Origin: Mesorhizobium sp. M2D.F.Ca.ET.226.01.1.1
GTDB taxonomy: Bacteria > Pseudomonadota > Alphaproteobacteria > Rhizobiales > Rhizobiaceae
DNA: 64,000 bases
Reading direction: 5' to 3'
Assembly: GCF_004022705.2 (NCBI RefSeq)
Contig: NZ_RZOY02000002.1
Span: 535,758 to 599,757, forward strand
The notes beneath the pieces are model-generated. The model saw nothing but the letters and a program-made list of their open reading frames with translations, was not told the origin of the DNA and did no database searches. Within the stretch, counting starts at the first letter, position 1. Each line of letters starts with the position of its first letter. The translations under genes and the position numbers were made by a program. Shown in pieces: positions 7,831 through 16,359 of the stretch.

Positions 7831-8148
7831 TCAGCCGCCCGGCTGCTGGACGGCGGTGGCCAGAGTGTCCTCCCATCCGTCGCCCGCGGCCAGGATGCAG
7901 CTTTGGCCCTTAACGTCGGTCATCACTATGGTCCAGGTTCCGCTTGGCGAGACGAACACCTCGAAAATAGCGACCTGCCCGGCCACGCCGTAGCCGAGCC
8001 GGTTCTCCTCGAAACCCGCTGCCAGCCGCGCCACCAGAACGTCATGGCCGCCGCAGATGACTTGCGCCTGCGCCGGGATAGCCGGCAGCGCCATCAGGGC
8101 GCCGACGGCTGCAAGCTTAACCCATCGAAATGAAAATTTGCGTGCCAT
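7831..8148 (-). CDS. Small secreted two-cysteine protein, paralogue A
   Basis: I do not recognise this as a named family. It has 105 residues from ATG at 8148, which has AGGAGGT five bases upstream; a longer frame starting at 8172 lacks such a site. A signal peptide is clear (RKFSFRW, a hydrophobic run, cleavage after AQA). The mature part of about 80 residues has two cysteines, in VICGGHD and GQSCILAAGDGWE. It shares the pattern EVFVSPSGTWT...TDVKGQSC with the neighbour at 8415-8714, so the two are tandem duplicates. A small periplasmic protein, perhaps disulfide-bonded, is all that can be said. Confidence 0.75.
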   Translation of the reverse strand: MARKFSFRWVKLAAVGALMALPAIPAQAQVICGGHDVLVARLAAGFEENRLGYGVAGQVAIFEVFVSPSGTWTIVMTDVKGQSCILAAGDGWEDTLATAVQQPGG

Positions 8149-8414
8149 GGGGCACCTCCTTCGCCTTCGCATTCCGGCAAGGGAGGCACATACGGCCGCC
8201 TCAGTGTGCCGGAAAGCTCCAGGCCGGATTCGACGTCTTCATCACGTCACTCCTTCTGGTTTCCGGTCTGTCCTGGGGAGATCATCACTCCCTGGATTCG
8301 ATATGGTGAAGCTTCGCCTCGTAAACAAGCGGTGCCGCCGAAGGCGCCCCGCTGCGGCCCCGAAGCTCGGCCGCGCGGGCCTCCGTGGCGCTCAGCCCAA
8401 CGCCCGGTACCGGT

Positions 8415-8714
8415 TCAGGCGCCTGGCATCGCCGCCCTGATCGTCGGGCTGTCCCAGCCCTCACCGGCCGACAGGACGCAGCTTTGACCCTTGGTATCGG
8501 AGGCCAGCACGGTCCAGCTGCCCTGATCCGAGACGAAAATCTCGAGCACGACGTTCGGGTTGATCAGACCGCGCCCGGCTTCGCTTTCGTGATACTTGTC
8601 GCCCAGCGCCTTGATAATGTCCGCGCGTGCTGCGCATTGCGCTGCGTTCGCCTGCACGGTTCCGCCGATCGCCGCCGCCGCCGCCAACATTGTCGCCATA
8701 ACCAATCGTGTCAT
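8415..8714 (-). CDS. Small secreted two-cysteine protein, paralogue B
   Basis: A 99-residue relative of the protein at 7831-8148. ATG at 8714 follows GGAGGT with a five-base spacer. The N-terminus is a signal peptide (TRLVMATMLAAAAAIGG, cleavage near ANA). The mature part holds Cys in AAQCAARAD and in GQSCVLSAGEGWD, matching the two cysteines of paralogue A. The conserved block EIFVSDQGSWTV...TKGQSC is shared. No function can be assigned. The 266-bp gap between the paralogues has no convincing gene. Confidence 0.75.
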   Translation of the reverse strand: MTRLVMATMLAAAAAIGGTVQANAAQCAARADIIKALGDKYHESEAGRGLINPNVVLEIFVSDQGSWTVLASDTKGQSCVLSAGEGWDSPTIRAAMPGA

Positions 8715-8973
8715 CTGACACCTCCTCGCGCCAGACGAGAACCCCGGCTGCCACCGGCGCTGTTTGATTGCCTGCACGCATGGCAGGAATACAGGCTAAG
8801 ACGGATGGTGGTCTGTTGGTTCCATCACACGGCCACGGAAATTTTAGAAGGTGCGGATGCTCGCTGAGCACGAAGTGCACCTGAACTTGCACTTCGCCGT
8901 TGCGGAATGAGCTGGGCGGCGCAGTGCTGGGCTGAGGAAAACCGGCGGGTTTTCCCGGCTTCTAAAAAAGAAG

Positions 8974-8997
8974 AAAGCGCGGTTTGCACCGCGCTTT
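8974..8997 (-). terminator. Rho-independent terminator downstream of mmsA
   Basis: AAAGCGCGGT pairs perfectly with ACCGCGCTTT around a TTGC loop. On the minus strand the stem is followed by CTTCTTTTTTAG, a good U-tract. It lies 127 bp beyond the mmsA stop and past the duplicated mmsA tail. On the plus strand it is followed by only a short T stretch. Confidence 0.7.
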
Positions 8998-9023
8998 TAT
9001 CGCGACTGATTTCGGAAATCCGC

Positions 9024-9072
9024 CCGGCTAGTTCATCGTCGGGATGCCGAATTCCGCACCGTCCTTGATGCC
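9024..9072 (-). repeat. Direct repeat: duplicated 3' end of mmsA (copy)
   Basis: This 49-bp segment matches 9121-9169 with a single substitution (GATGCCG versus GATGACG). It spans the last codons and the TAG stop of mmsA. The spacing between copies is 97 bp. The duplicate has no upstream coding part, so it is a remnant. Confidence 0.85.
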
Positions 9073-9124
9073 AGCCCGCACGCCCGCAGCCGAAGGCGAG
9101 GACGTGCAAACGAAGACCGTCCGG

Positions 9125-10621
9125 CTAGTTCATCGTCGGGATGACGAATTCCGCACCGTCCTTGATGCCGGACGGCCAGCGCGAGGTGACCGTCTTGGTC
9201 TTGGTGTAGAAGCGGAACGCGTCAGGGCCGTGCTGGTTGAGGTCGCCGAAGGACGACGCCTTCCAGCCGCCGAAGGTGTAGTAGGCGATCGGCACCGGGA
9301 TCGGCACGTTGACGCCGACCATGCCGACCTGAACGCGCGAGGCGAAGTCACGCGCGGCGTCGCCGTCACGGGTGAAGATGGCGACGCCGTTGCCCATTTC
9401 GTGGTCGTTGGCGAGCTTGATGGCATCCTCGTAGCGCGGCGCGCGCACCACCGAGAGCACCGGCCCAAAGATTTCTTCCTTGTAGATGCGCATGTCGGCG
9501 GTCACGTTGTCGAACAGGCAGCCGCCCATATAGTAGCCGTTCTCATAGCCCTGCATCTTGAAGCCGCGGCCGTCGACGACGAGCTTGGCGCCCTCCTTGA
9601 CGCCGATATCGACATAGCCCTTGACGCGCTCCAGCGCCTGCGCCGTTACGAGCGGACCGAAATCGGCGGAAGAATCGGTTGACGGACCGACCTTCAGGCT
9701 TTCGACGCGCGGCACCAGCTTTTCCATCAGCCGGTTGGCGGTGTCGTTGCCGACCGGGACCGCCACCGAGATCGCCATGCAGCGCTCGCCGGCCGAGCCG
9801 TAGCCGGCGCCGATGAGCGCATCGACCGTCTGGTCCATGTCCGCGTCGGGCATGATGATCATGTGGTTCTTGGCGCCGCCGAAGCACTGCACGCGCTTGC
9901 CCGAGGCGGTGCCGCGCGAATAGATGTAGTGGGCGATCGGCGTCGAGCCGACGAAGCCGATCGCCTTGATGTCCGGATCGTCGAGGATGGCGTCGACGAC
10001 TTCCTTGTCGCCGTTGACGACGTTGAGGATGCCTTCCGGCAGGCCGGCCTCGATGAAGAGCTCGGCGATACGCAACGGCACGCCCGGATCGCGCTCGGAC
10101 GGCTTCAGGATGAAGGCGTTGCCGCAGGCGATGGCCGGCGCGATCTTCCACAGCGGGATCATGGCCGGGAAGTTGAACGGGGTGATGCCGGCGACGACAC
10201 CGAGCGGCTGGCGCATCGAATAGACGTCGATGCCGGGGCCGGCACCGTCGGTGAACTCGCCCTTCATCATATGCGGCGCGCCGATGCAGACCTCGACCAC
10301 TTCGAGGCCGCGCTGGATGTCGCCCTTGGCATCGGCGATGGTCTTGCCGTGCTCGCGCGCCAGGATGTCGGCCAGTTCGTCATAGTCGCGCTGGACCAGT
10401 TCGAGAAACTTCATCAAAACGCGCACGCGGCGCTGCGGGTTGGTGGCGGCCCATTTCGGCTGCGCCGCCTTGGCGTTCTCGACCGCGGCGCGCAGTTCCG
10501 CCTGCGAGGCGAGCGCCACCGTGCCGCGCACGGAACCGTCCATCGGTTGCATCACATCCTGCTTGCGGCCGCTGGTGCCGGCGACACGCTTGCCGCCGAT
10601 GAAATGACCATATTCGATCAT
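9125..10621 (-). CDS. mmsA: Methylmalonate-semialdehyde dehydrogenase (CoA-acylating)
   Basis: This NAD- and CoA-dependent enzyme turns malonate or methylmalonate semialdehyde into acetyl- or propionyl-CoA in valine, beta-alanine and inositol catabolism. It is 498 residues from ATG at 10621, preceded by GGGAGAG; a longer frame to 10867 has no family support. The aldehyde-dehydrogenase fold is complete: GVVAGITPFNFPAMIPLW, the NAD loop GFVGSTPIAHYI and the catalytic Cys281 in SAGERCMAIS. A Cys with no general-base Glu in the usual position, together with FGGAKNHMIIMPDAD, is typical of the acylating MmsA branch. It is divergent from a LysR gene, 159 bp apart, which is its likely regulator. Confidence 0.95.
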   Translation of the reverse strand: MIEYGHFIGGKRVAGTSGRKQDVMQPMDGSVRGTVALASQAELRAAVENAKAAQPKWAATNPQRRVRVLMKFLELVQRDYDELADILAREHGKTIADAKGDIQRGLEVVEVCIGAPHMMKGEFTDGAGPGIDVYSMRQPLGVVAGITPFNFPAMIPLWKIAPAIACGNAFILKPSERDPGVPLRIAELFIEAGLPEGILNVVNGDKEVVDAILDDPDIKAIGFVGSTPIAHYIYSRGTASGKRVQCFGGAKNHMIIMPDADMDQTVDALIGAGYGSAGERCMAISVAVPVGNDTANRLMEKLVPRVESLKVGPSTDSSADFGPLVTAQALERVKGYVDIGVKEGAKLVVDGRGFKMQGYENGYYMGGCLFDNVTADMRIYKEEIFGPVLSVVRAPRYEDAIKLANDHEMGNGVAIFTRDGDAARDFASRVQVGMVGVNVPIPVPIAYYTFGGWKASSFGDLNQHGPDAFRFYTKTKTVTSRWPSGIKDGAEFVIPTMN

Positions 10622-10780
10622 GGTTTCTCTCCCTTGTTTGGTGATGAGGCCATTGTCCGCCTTTGCGGCGGCGATGGCAACGCGAGGAAGATCGCAACCG
10701 TTGTGCGGTAAATAGACAACGATGGCAGAGCGTGCATTAATTGTCGCAAATGGCAGGTGCGCCTGTCGTCGGAGGTTCCA

Positions 10781-11662
10781 ATGAACTGGGATGACGTCCG
10801 CATCTTTCTCGCCGTGGCGCGCGCCGGCCAGATCCTGGGTGCCGCCAAACGTCTGGAGCTCAACCACGCCACTGTCTCGCGCCGCATCGCCGCGCTTGAG
10901 GAAGCGCTGCGCACAAAGCTCTTCCGCCGCCTGACCACTGGCAGCGAGCTGACACCGGCCGGCGAGCGCTTCCTCGACATCGCCGAGCGCATGGAAGGCG
11001 ACATGATCGCCGCGCGTTCGACCATCGCCGGCGAGGGCGACGACGTGTCAGGCACCGTGCGCATCGGCGCGCCCGACGGCTTTGGCGTCGCTTTCCTGGC
11101 GAAGCGGCTGGGCGAACTGACCGTCTTGCACCGCGAGCTCACCATCCAGCTGGCGCCGGTGCCGCGCTCCTTCTCTTTGTCCAGGCGCGAAGCCGACATC
11201 GCGATCACCGTCGAGCGGCCGACCGAAGGCCGGCTGGTGGCCGGCAAGCTGGTCGACTATACGCTCGGCCTCTTCGCGTCTCGCGCGTATGCCGAGGCCA
11301 ACGGCCTGCCGAAAGCGCCGGCAGATCTCGGCCGGCACACGCTGATCGGCTACGTGCCGGACCTCATCGTCAGCCCCTCGCTCGATTATGCCGCCGAGTT
11401 CAGTCCGGACTGGCGCACCAGCTTCGCCATCTCTTCGGCGCTTGGCCAGGCCGAGGCGGTGCGCTCCGGTGCTGGCATCGGCATCCTGCACACTTTCGTC
11501 GCCCGCTCGATGCCGGAACTGGTGCCGGTCGACATCGTTGCACCGATCCGCCGCGCCTATTGGCTGGTCTATCATGAATCGGTGCGGCCGCTGCGCCGCG
11601 TCCAGCTTGTCGCCAACTTCATCACCAAGGCGGTGGAGCGGGAACGCGGTCTTTTCGTCTAA
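10781..11662 (+). CDS. LysR family transcriptional regulator (probable mmsA regulator)
   Basis: A 293-residue LysR protein. The start MNWDDVRIFLAVARAGQ at ATG 10781 follows GGAGG. The GTG at 10757 is a poorer choice. The helix-turn-helix is AAKRLELNHATVSRRIAALE, and the effector domain includes VRIGAPDGFGVAFLAKRL and GAGIGILHTF. It is divergent from mmsA, and LysR genes in that position commonly regulate the neighbour. Its stop overlaps the stop region of the secreted-protein gene on the other strand by four bases. Confidence 0.9.
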   Translation: MNWDDVRIFLAVARAGQILGAAKRLELNHATVSRRIAALEEALRTKLFRRLTTGSELTPAGERFLDIAERMEGDMIAARSTIAGEGDDVSGTVRIGAPDGFGVAFLAKRLGELTVLHRELTIQLAPVPRSFSLSRREADIAITVERPTEGRLVAGKLVDYTLGLFASRAYAEANGLPKAPADLGRHTLIGYVPDLIVSPSLDYAAEFSPDWRTSFAISSALGQAEAVRSGAGIGILHTFVARSMPELVPVDIVAPIRRAYWLVYHESVRPLRRVQLVANFITKAVERERGLFV

Positions 11663-12240
11663 TCCGCGTCGAGCACGAACGAATTCACCACCTTCCCGGC
11701 TTCGTCCGCCAGAGGCGCCCATTTGCGCGCGGCCTCCTCGGCGCTGTCGGCCGAGACCCCGCAGTCGACGAAGCCATAATGCGAGCGGCGCAGCGTCAAT
11801 GCGATGCGGGAATGGCCGTAGAAGCGGACATTCTCATCGGCATAGTGGAAATCCATGTCGGTTATCCGCACCGGATAGCCGTCCGGAAAATGCGCCAGCC
11901 TGTCCAGGCTGAAGCTGGCCTTGTCATAGGCGGAGGCCATCAGTTTCTGCCAGTCGCTGATCGACCAGTCCTTCTCCATGAAGACCCTGCGGTCGGGGGG
12001 ATTGTCCGGGGCGGTCGGATCGTACGAATTTTCCGACACACGGCAGGTGAGCCCTCCGTCACCGGATTTGACCTTGAGCCGTATGGTATTGTCGAAGTTG
12101 GTTTCGCTCGTCCACGCCTCCGGATAGGTCAGCGAAGAGACGTGCTCCTTGTCGTGAACGGTCTTGTCAGCGGCAAATGCAGCCGTGGCTGAGATCAGGC
12201 ATGCCGCCGCCGTGGCCAGACGATAAAGCCGCATTCGCAT
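11659..12240 (-). CDS. Secreted protein of unknown function
   Basis: I do not recognise the family. The 193-residue product from ATG 12240 (GGGGAG just upstream) has a clear signal peptide (YRLATAAACLISATAAFA, cleaved before ADK). Two cysteines (GGLTCRVSEN and FVDCGVSAD) may form a disulfide. The rest looks like a soluble alpha/beta periplasmic domain. It is convergent with the LysR gene, with a 4-base overlap of the two 3' ends, and divergent from the PLA2-like gene. Confidence 0.75.
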   Translation of the reverse strand: MRMRLYRLATAAACLISATAAFAADKTVHDKEHVSSLTYPEAWTSETNFDNTIRLKVKSGDGGLTCRVSENSYDPTAPDNPPDRRVFMEKDWSISDWQKLMASAYDKASFSLDRLAHFPDGYPVRITDMDFHYADENVRFYGHSRIALTLRRSHYGFVDCGVSADSAEEAARKWAPLADEAGKVVNSFVLDAD

Positions 12241-12378
12241 ATTCTCCCCAAGCGCTGTCAATCATAGCACAGCGGCGCGGCGTGCCGCCTTGCACTTGCC
12301 ACAAAGTCGGCGAGTGTGGCACCAGCGTTTCGCCGCGCGTATGGCCGGCGAGGGGAATATCGGATCACCGGCGGAAAC

Positions 12379-12819
12379 ATGCGAGCCGTTCTTGCCATTC
12401 TGCCGCTGCTCTTCCTGTCCGACTGCGCCAATCCCTGGGCCAAGGTTCCGGAAGCGGAGCTGCCGAAGCCGATACGCTATGTCATGGCGCGCCCCTCGCC
12501 TTTCGTCATCGGCAATTATTGCGGCCCCGGCACGCGCACCGGCGACCTGTCGGCCAGGCCGATCGACCGTCTCGACGCCGCCTGCCGGGTCCATGACGCC
12601 TGCTACATTGCCCGCCACAACCACTGCGACTGCGACGGCGCGCTCGTCGCTTCCGCCAGGAAGATTCGCGACGACAGGACGGCGCCGCGCAAGATGCGCA
12701 ACGAGGCTGAATTGCTGATCGCCACCTTCGCATTTCCCGTCTGCAGGATCTTTCCTCAAGGCTTCCTGCCGCCGCGCGGCCCGGCGGAGCTCAAGGCCAT
12801 GAACGGGACGACCGGATGA
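12379..12819 (+). CDS. Secreted phospholipase A2-like protein
   Basis: A 146-residue exported protein. ATG at 12379 follows GGCGG. The signal sequence ends in FLSDCAN, with an atypical lipobox (Asp before Cys). Residues 47-54 (NYCGPGTRTG) resemble the calcium loop of secreted PLA2. Residues 66-76 (DAACRVHDACY) carry the catalytic His72-Asp73 pair of the CCxxHDxC motif, although the first Cys of that motif is Ala. Further cysteines (HCDCDG, FPVCRIF) would form disulfides. The stop overlaps the start of the PLD-like gene by ATGA, so the two are translationally coupled. Hydrolysis of phospholipids is inferred from the motif. Confidence 0.8.
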   Translation: MRAVLAILPLLFLSDCANPWAKVPEAELPKPIRYVMARPSPFVIGNYCGPGTRTGDLSARPIDRLDAACRVHDACYIARHNHCDCDGALVASARKIRDDRTAPRKMRNEAELLIATFAFPVCRIFPQGFLPPRGPAELKAMNGTTG

Positions 12820-14981
12820 GCGTCAGGTCGGCCGTCACCAGGGCGTTGCTTGGACTGGCGCTGGCGACGCTGGCCAGTTGCGCCGGCATGCCCGGACATT
12901 CGGCCTGCGCTTTCTTTTCGGGCGACGCCGCCTGCGGCCGACTGCCCATCTCGGCCGACAGCGGCGGCACAGAGATCGCCGCGGCCGGTTATTTCGCAAG
13001 CGACGGCAACAGCGCCTACGAGAGAGAATTCCAGGCGCTGCTCGCCCAAAGCCGCCTCGATGCGCTCGACCGCGCCAACGGCACCGGCCGCTTCGGCCGC
13101 GACTGGCGCGACGTCCAGAACAGCGGCTTCCACGCCGCCTATCCGGCGCTGCAACAGCTGGTGAAACCGCTCGACAAGACCGAGGTGGCGCCGGTGCAGG
13201 GCCAGCCCGGTGAAGGCCATTTCACCGGACGCTGGCGCATGTCGCGACAGACGCTCTATCTCGATGCCGCCGCGCGGCCTTCGGCGCCCAAGACCTTCAG
13301 CTTCTCCGGCCTGCAGGCGCGTTCGGTCCAGATCGTGCTGCGCCAAGCCGGGCAGCAGCCTGTCGACATCGGCGGCTCCTGTGACGGCCCGCTCGCGATC
13401 CGCGCGTCCGGCCGATCCACCACGGTCGCAAGGGCTTCACCGTTTCATTTGAGCCTGCCGGTCGCCGACACGTCCTCCGTCAGCCTGTTTCCTGACGAGA
13501 CCCTCAGCCGCTGCGATTTGCGCATCAGCTCTTCCCAGGCGCCTGCTGGCGCGCCGCTGACCTTGCTGCGCGAGGAGGCTGCCGATCCATGGATCGCGGG
13601 GCTCGACAGCCGCTATGACCGCTGCCCGGTGCCCGACCCGGCGGGACTGGAAGAACTCGACCGCGTTTTTTATGCCAGCCGCTGGCTGTCCCAGACCTGC
13701 GCGCTGCCGCTGGGGTCGCCGACCCTGCTGCGCAAATCGCGCGAGGGCTTCAACGCCAAGGTCGAAGCCCTGCTTGGCAAGACGCTGCCGGACAGCGCCC
13801 TCGACAAGGCCGATCCCGAACTGCCGCTCGATTTCTCCAACGCGCCCAAACTCAGGCTGATCTATCTGTCGTCGCTGGAGTTCAAGGCGGATTTCTCCGG
13901 CCGCGTCATGGAGCGGCTGATCCGCCATCACGCCGCACTTGGCACCAAGGTGCGCATCCTGGTGACCGACGTGCTGGAGCGCGAGAAGGACGACGCCATG
14001 CTGCACCGGCTGGCCTCCGAATTCCCCAATGTCGAATTGCAGGAATATCGCTGGCAGGCCGATCAGGGCGCGCCATTCGACGAGCAGATCTCACAGCTGC
14101 ACAAGACCCACCACGTCAAGATGCTGGCGACGCTGGCCGAGGAGCCTGGCCGCTCGCGCGTCATCATCGGCGGCCGCAACATCCATGACGGCTTTCTGTT
14201 CCACCGGCCGGTCGACCTGACCCGCTATCCGGACCTCCAGCAATACGGCAAGACCGACGGCTTCTCGCTGAACTACTATTCCAACTGGAGCGATTTCGAC
14301 ATCGAGATCGCCGACCAGACGACCGTCGAGACGCTGGCCGCGCATCTGTCGACCATCTGGCTGCGCGACGCCAACACCAATCTGTCGCGGCCGTTTTCCA
14401 TTCCGGTTCGTTCCGGCGGAAGCCCGCGGTGCGTGGCGCGGCATTTCATTTCCGTGCCTTATGAGGACGGGCATGCGCTGGAGGCCTATTTCGTCGAGCT
14501 GATCGACACCGCCGAGCATCGCATCGAGATCGTCAATCCCTACCTCAACCTGACGCCCGACATTGCGAGCGCCTTCGACCGAGCGCTGGCCAGGGGCGTG
14601 AAGATCGATGTCGTCGGCCGCATCGACCTCAAGGGCGATATCGGTGGCCGCTTCCTCACCGCGCTCAACAAGCTGTTCGTCGAGAGATATGGCGATCGCA
14701 TCAACATCCGTGAGTTCAAGGCGCCGGATGTCGTGCTGCACTCCAAGATCATGATGATCGACGAAAGGCTGGTCGCCATCTCCTCGGTCAACCTCAACAA
14801 CCGCAGCTTCTTCCATGACTCGGAGAACGGCTTCGTGGTGCTCGATTCGGCCTTCTACCGCCGCATGAAGCCGGTCTATGACGATTACCTCGCCCATTCG
14901 CGCCCGGTCTCCGCCAATGTCACGATCGGCTGGGCCTACCGGCTGCTGTTCAGCGACAAATCGGTCCGGGAGGCGTTCTGA
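12816..14981 (+). CDS. Phospholipase D-like lipoprotein with two HKD motifs
   Basis: A 721-residue exported protein. The N-terminus has a canonical lipobox (LATLASCAG), so it should be lipid-anchored. After ~300 residues of low similarity, two PLD-type half sites appear. The first is LHKTHHVKM with IIGGRNIHDGF downstream (near residues 430-460). The second is VLHSKIMMIDERL with SSVNLNNRSF (near 645-670). This arrangement matches the phospholipase D/cardiolipin-synthase superfamily. Being exported and coupled to a PLA2-like gene suggests a periplasmic or surface lipid-degrading pair. The substrate (own membrane, host or competitor) cannot be told from the sequence. Confidence 0.87.
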   Translation: MSVRSAVTRALLGLALATLASCAGMPGHSACAFFSGDAACGRLPISADSGGTEIAAAGYFASDGNSAYEREFQALLAQSRLDALDRANGTGRFGRDWRDVQNSGFHAAYPALQQLVKPLDKTEVAPVQGQPGEGHFTGRWRMSRQTLYLDAAARPSAPKTFSFSGLQARSVQIVLRQAGQQPVDIGGSCDGPLAIRASGRSTTVARASPFHLSLPVADTSSVSLFPDETLSRCDLRISSSQAPAGAPLTLLREEAADPWIAGLDSRYDRCPVPDPAGLEELDRVFYASRWLSQTCALPLGSPTLLRKSREGFNAKVEALLGKTLPDSALDKADPELPLDFSNAPKLRLIYLSSLEFKADFSGRVMERLIRHHAALGTKVRILVTDVLEREKDDAMLHRLASEFPNVELQEYRWQADQGAPFDEQISQLHKTHHVKMLATLAEEPGRSRVIIGGRNIHDGFLFHRPVDLTRYPDLQQYGKTDGFSLNYYSNWSDFDIEIADQTTVETLAAHLSTIWLRDANTNLSRPFSIPVRSGGSPRCVARHFISVPYEDGHALEAYFVELIDTAEHRIEIVNPYLNLTPDIASAFDRALARGVKIDVVGRIDLKGDIGGRFLTALNKLFVERYGDRINIREFKAPDVVLHSKIMMIDERLVAISSVNLNNRSFFHDSENGFVVLDSAFYRRMKPVYDDYLAHSRPVSANVTIGWAYRLLFSDKSVREAF

Positions 14982-15009
14982 ATACGATACGCCTGAAGCT
15001 CGAGAATCA

Positions 15010-16272
15010 TTAGATCGGTTTCAGGTATCGCTCTGGGCTCAGGTCGCGCGCGTTCACCTCGGGCACCCGGTTCGACATGATGTCGGCGAGCACCTTGGCC
15101 GAGCCGCAGGCCATGGTCCAGCCGAGCGTGCCATGGCCGGTGTTGAGGTAGAGATTGGCAACCTCGCTTTGCCCGATCAAGGGCGGTCCGTCCGGTGTCA
15201 TTGGCCGCAAGCCGCACCAGAAGCTCGCCGCCTTGAGATCGCCACCGCCTGGAAAGAGGTCGCCGACCGAATGTTCGAGCGTGCGGCGGCGCGATTCGTG
15301 CAGGCGAAGATCATAGCCTGAAATCTCCGCGGTACCGCCGACGCGGATGCGGTTGCCGAGCCGGGTGATCGCCACCTTGTAGGTCTCGTCCATGACGGTC
15401 GACACCGGTGCGGCCTCGGCGTTGGTGATCGGCACGGTGATCGAATAGCCCTTCACCGGATAGACCGGAATTGGCCGCCCCAGCGAGCGCATGAATTGCG
15501 GCGAATAGCTGCCCATGGCCATCACGAAGGCGTCCGCGGTCTTCCATCCGCTGTCCGTCAGCACATTGGTGAGGCGATTGCGGTTCCTGACGATGCGCCG
15601 GATGGTCGAGCCGTATTCGAAGGTCACGCCGCGCGCCACGCAGAGTTCGGCGAGCTTGTCGGTGAACATCTTGCAGTCGCCGGTCTCGTCGCCGGGAAGC
15701 CTGAGCCCGCCGACAAATTTCTCGCGCACCGCGGCAAGCGCCGGCTCGGCGCCGATGCAGCCGTCGCGGTCGAGGATCTCGTAGGGCACGCCGTATTTCT
15801 TCAACACCTCGACGTCGCCGCCGGTGCCGTCGAGCTGCTTCTGCTTGCGGAAGAGCTGCAGCGTGCCTTTGGTCCGTTCGTCGTAGGTGATGCCGGTCGA
15901 TTCACGCAGCGCCTTCAGCGTGTCGCGGCTGTATTCGGCAAGCGGAACCATGCGCGACTTGTTGAGCGCGTAGCGCTCGGCCGTGCAGTTGCGCAGCATC
16001 TTGAGCAGCCACGTCCACATATTCGGGTCGAAGGCCGGCCGCACAACCAGCGGGCCGTATTTCATCAGCAGCCATTTGATGGCCTTGACCGGGATGCCGG
16101 GTCCGGCCCAGGGCGAGGCGTAGCCGGGCGACACTTCGCCGGCATTGGCGAAGCTGGTTTCGAGGGCGGGCCCGGGCTGGCGATCATAGACCGTGACCTC
16201 GTGGCCGGCCTCTGTGAGGAAGTAAGCAGTGGTGACCCCGATGACGCCGCCGCCCAGCACAATGACTTTCAT
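15010..16272 (-). CDS. dadA: D-amino-acid dehydrogenase small subunit DadA
   Basis: This FAD enzyme oxidises D-alanine and other D-amino acids to 2-oxo acids, feeding electrons to the respiratory chain. It is 420 residues from ATG 16272, which follows GAGGGAG; the in-frame ATG at 16350 would add an unneeded leader. The Rossmann motif [20 protein letters not shown] starts at residue 1. The DadA signatures [19 protein letters not shown] and [19 protein letters not shown] are present. It lies downstream of alr on the same strand with an 87-bp gap, the usual dadA/dadX pairing for L-alanine use. Confidence 0.93.
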   Translation of the reverse strand: MKVIVLGGGVIGVTTAYFLTEAGHEVTVYDRQPGPALETSFANAGEVSPGYASPWAGPGIPVKAIKWLLMKYGPLVVRPAFDPNMWTWLLKMLRNCTAERYALNKSRMVPLAEYSRDTLKALRESTGITYDERTKGTLQLFRKQKQLDGTGGDVEVLKKYGVPYEILDRDGCIGAEPALAAVREKFVGGLRLPGDETGDCKMFTDKLAELCVARGVTFEYGSTIRRIVRNRNRLTNVLTDSGWKTADAFVMAMGSYSPQFMRSLGRPIPVYPVKGYSITVPITNAEAAPVSTVMDETYKVAITRLGNRIRVGGTAEISGYDLRLHESRRRTLEHSVGDLFPGGGDLKAASFWCGLRPMTPDGPPLIGQSEVANLYLNTGHGTLGWTMACGSAKVLADIMSNRVPEVNARDLSPERYLKPI

Positions 16273-16359
16273 TCTGTCTCCCTCAAAGGCCGGGCGCGCC
16301 GAAGCGCTTGGCTCTTCCATCTGTGTGCCGGATTTTGCGGCGCCCGCCAAGGGGCGAGG

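Larger units (their letters stand above)
8715..9124. other. 410-bp intergenic region with a terminator and an mmsA 3' duplicate
   Basis: No gene is supported here. The region holds the promoter side of the small secreted gene, the hairpin terminator at 8974-8997, and a 49-bp copy (9024-9072) of the last codons of mmsA. Short frames in it lack protein character. Confidence 0.6.

Noticed and set aside
9125..10621. mmsA as the last enzyme of hydroxyproline breakdown
   Set aside because: Sequence is the CoA-acylating MmsA type, not a 2-oxoglutarate semialdehyde dehydrogenase, and it is regulated by a different neighbour.
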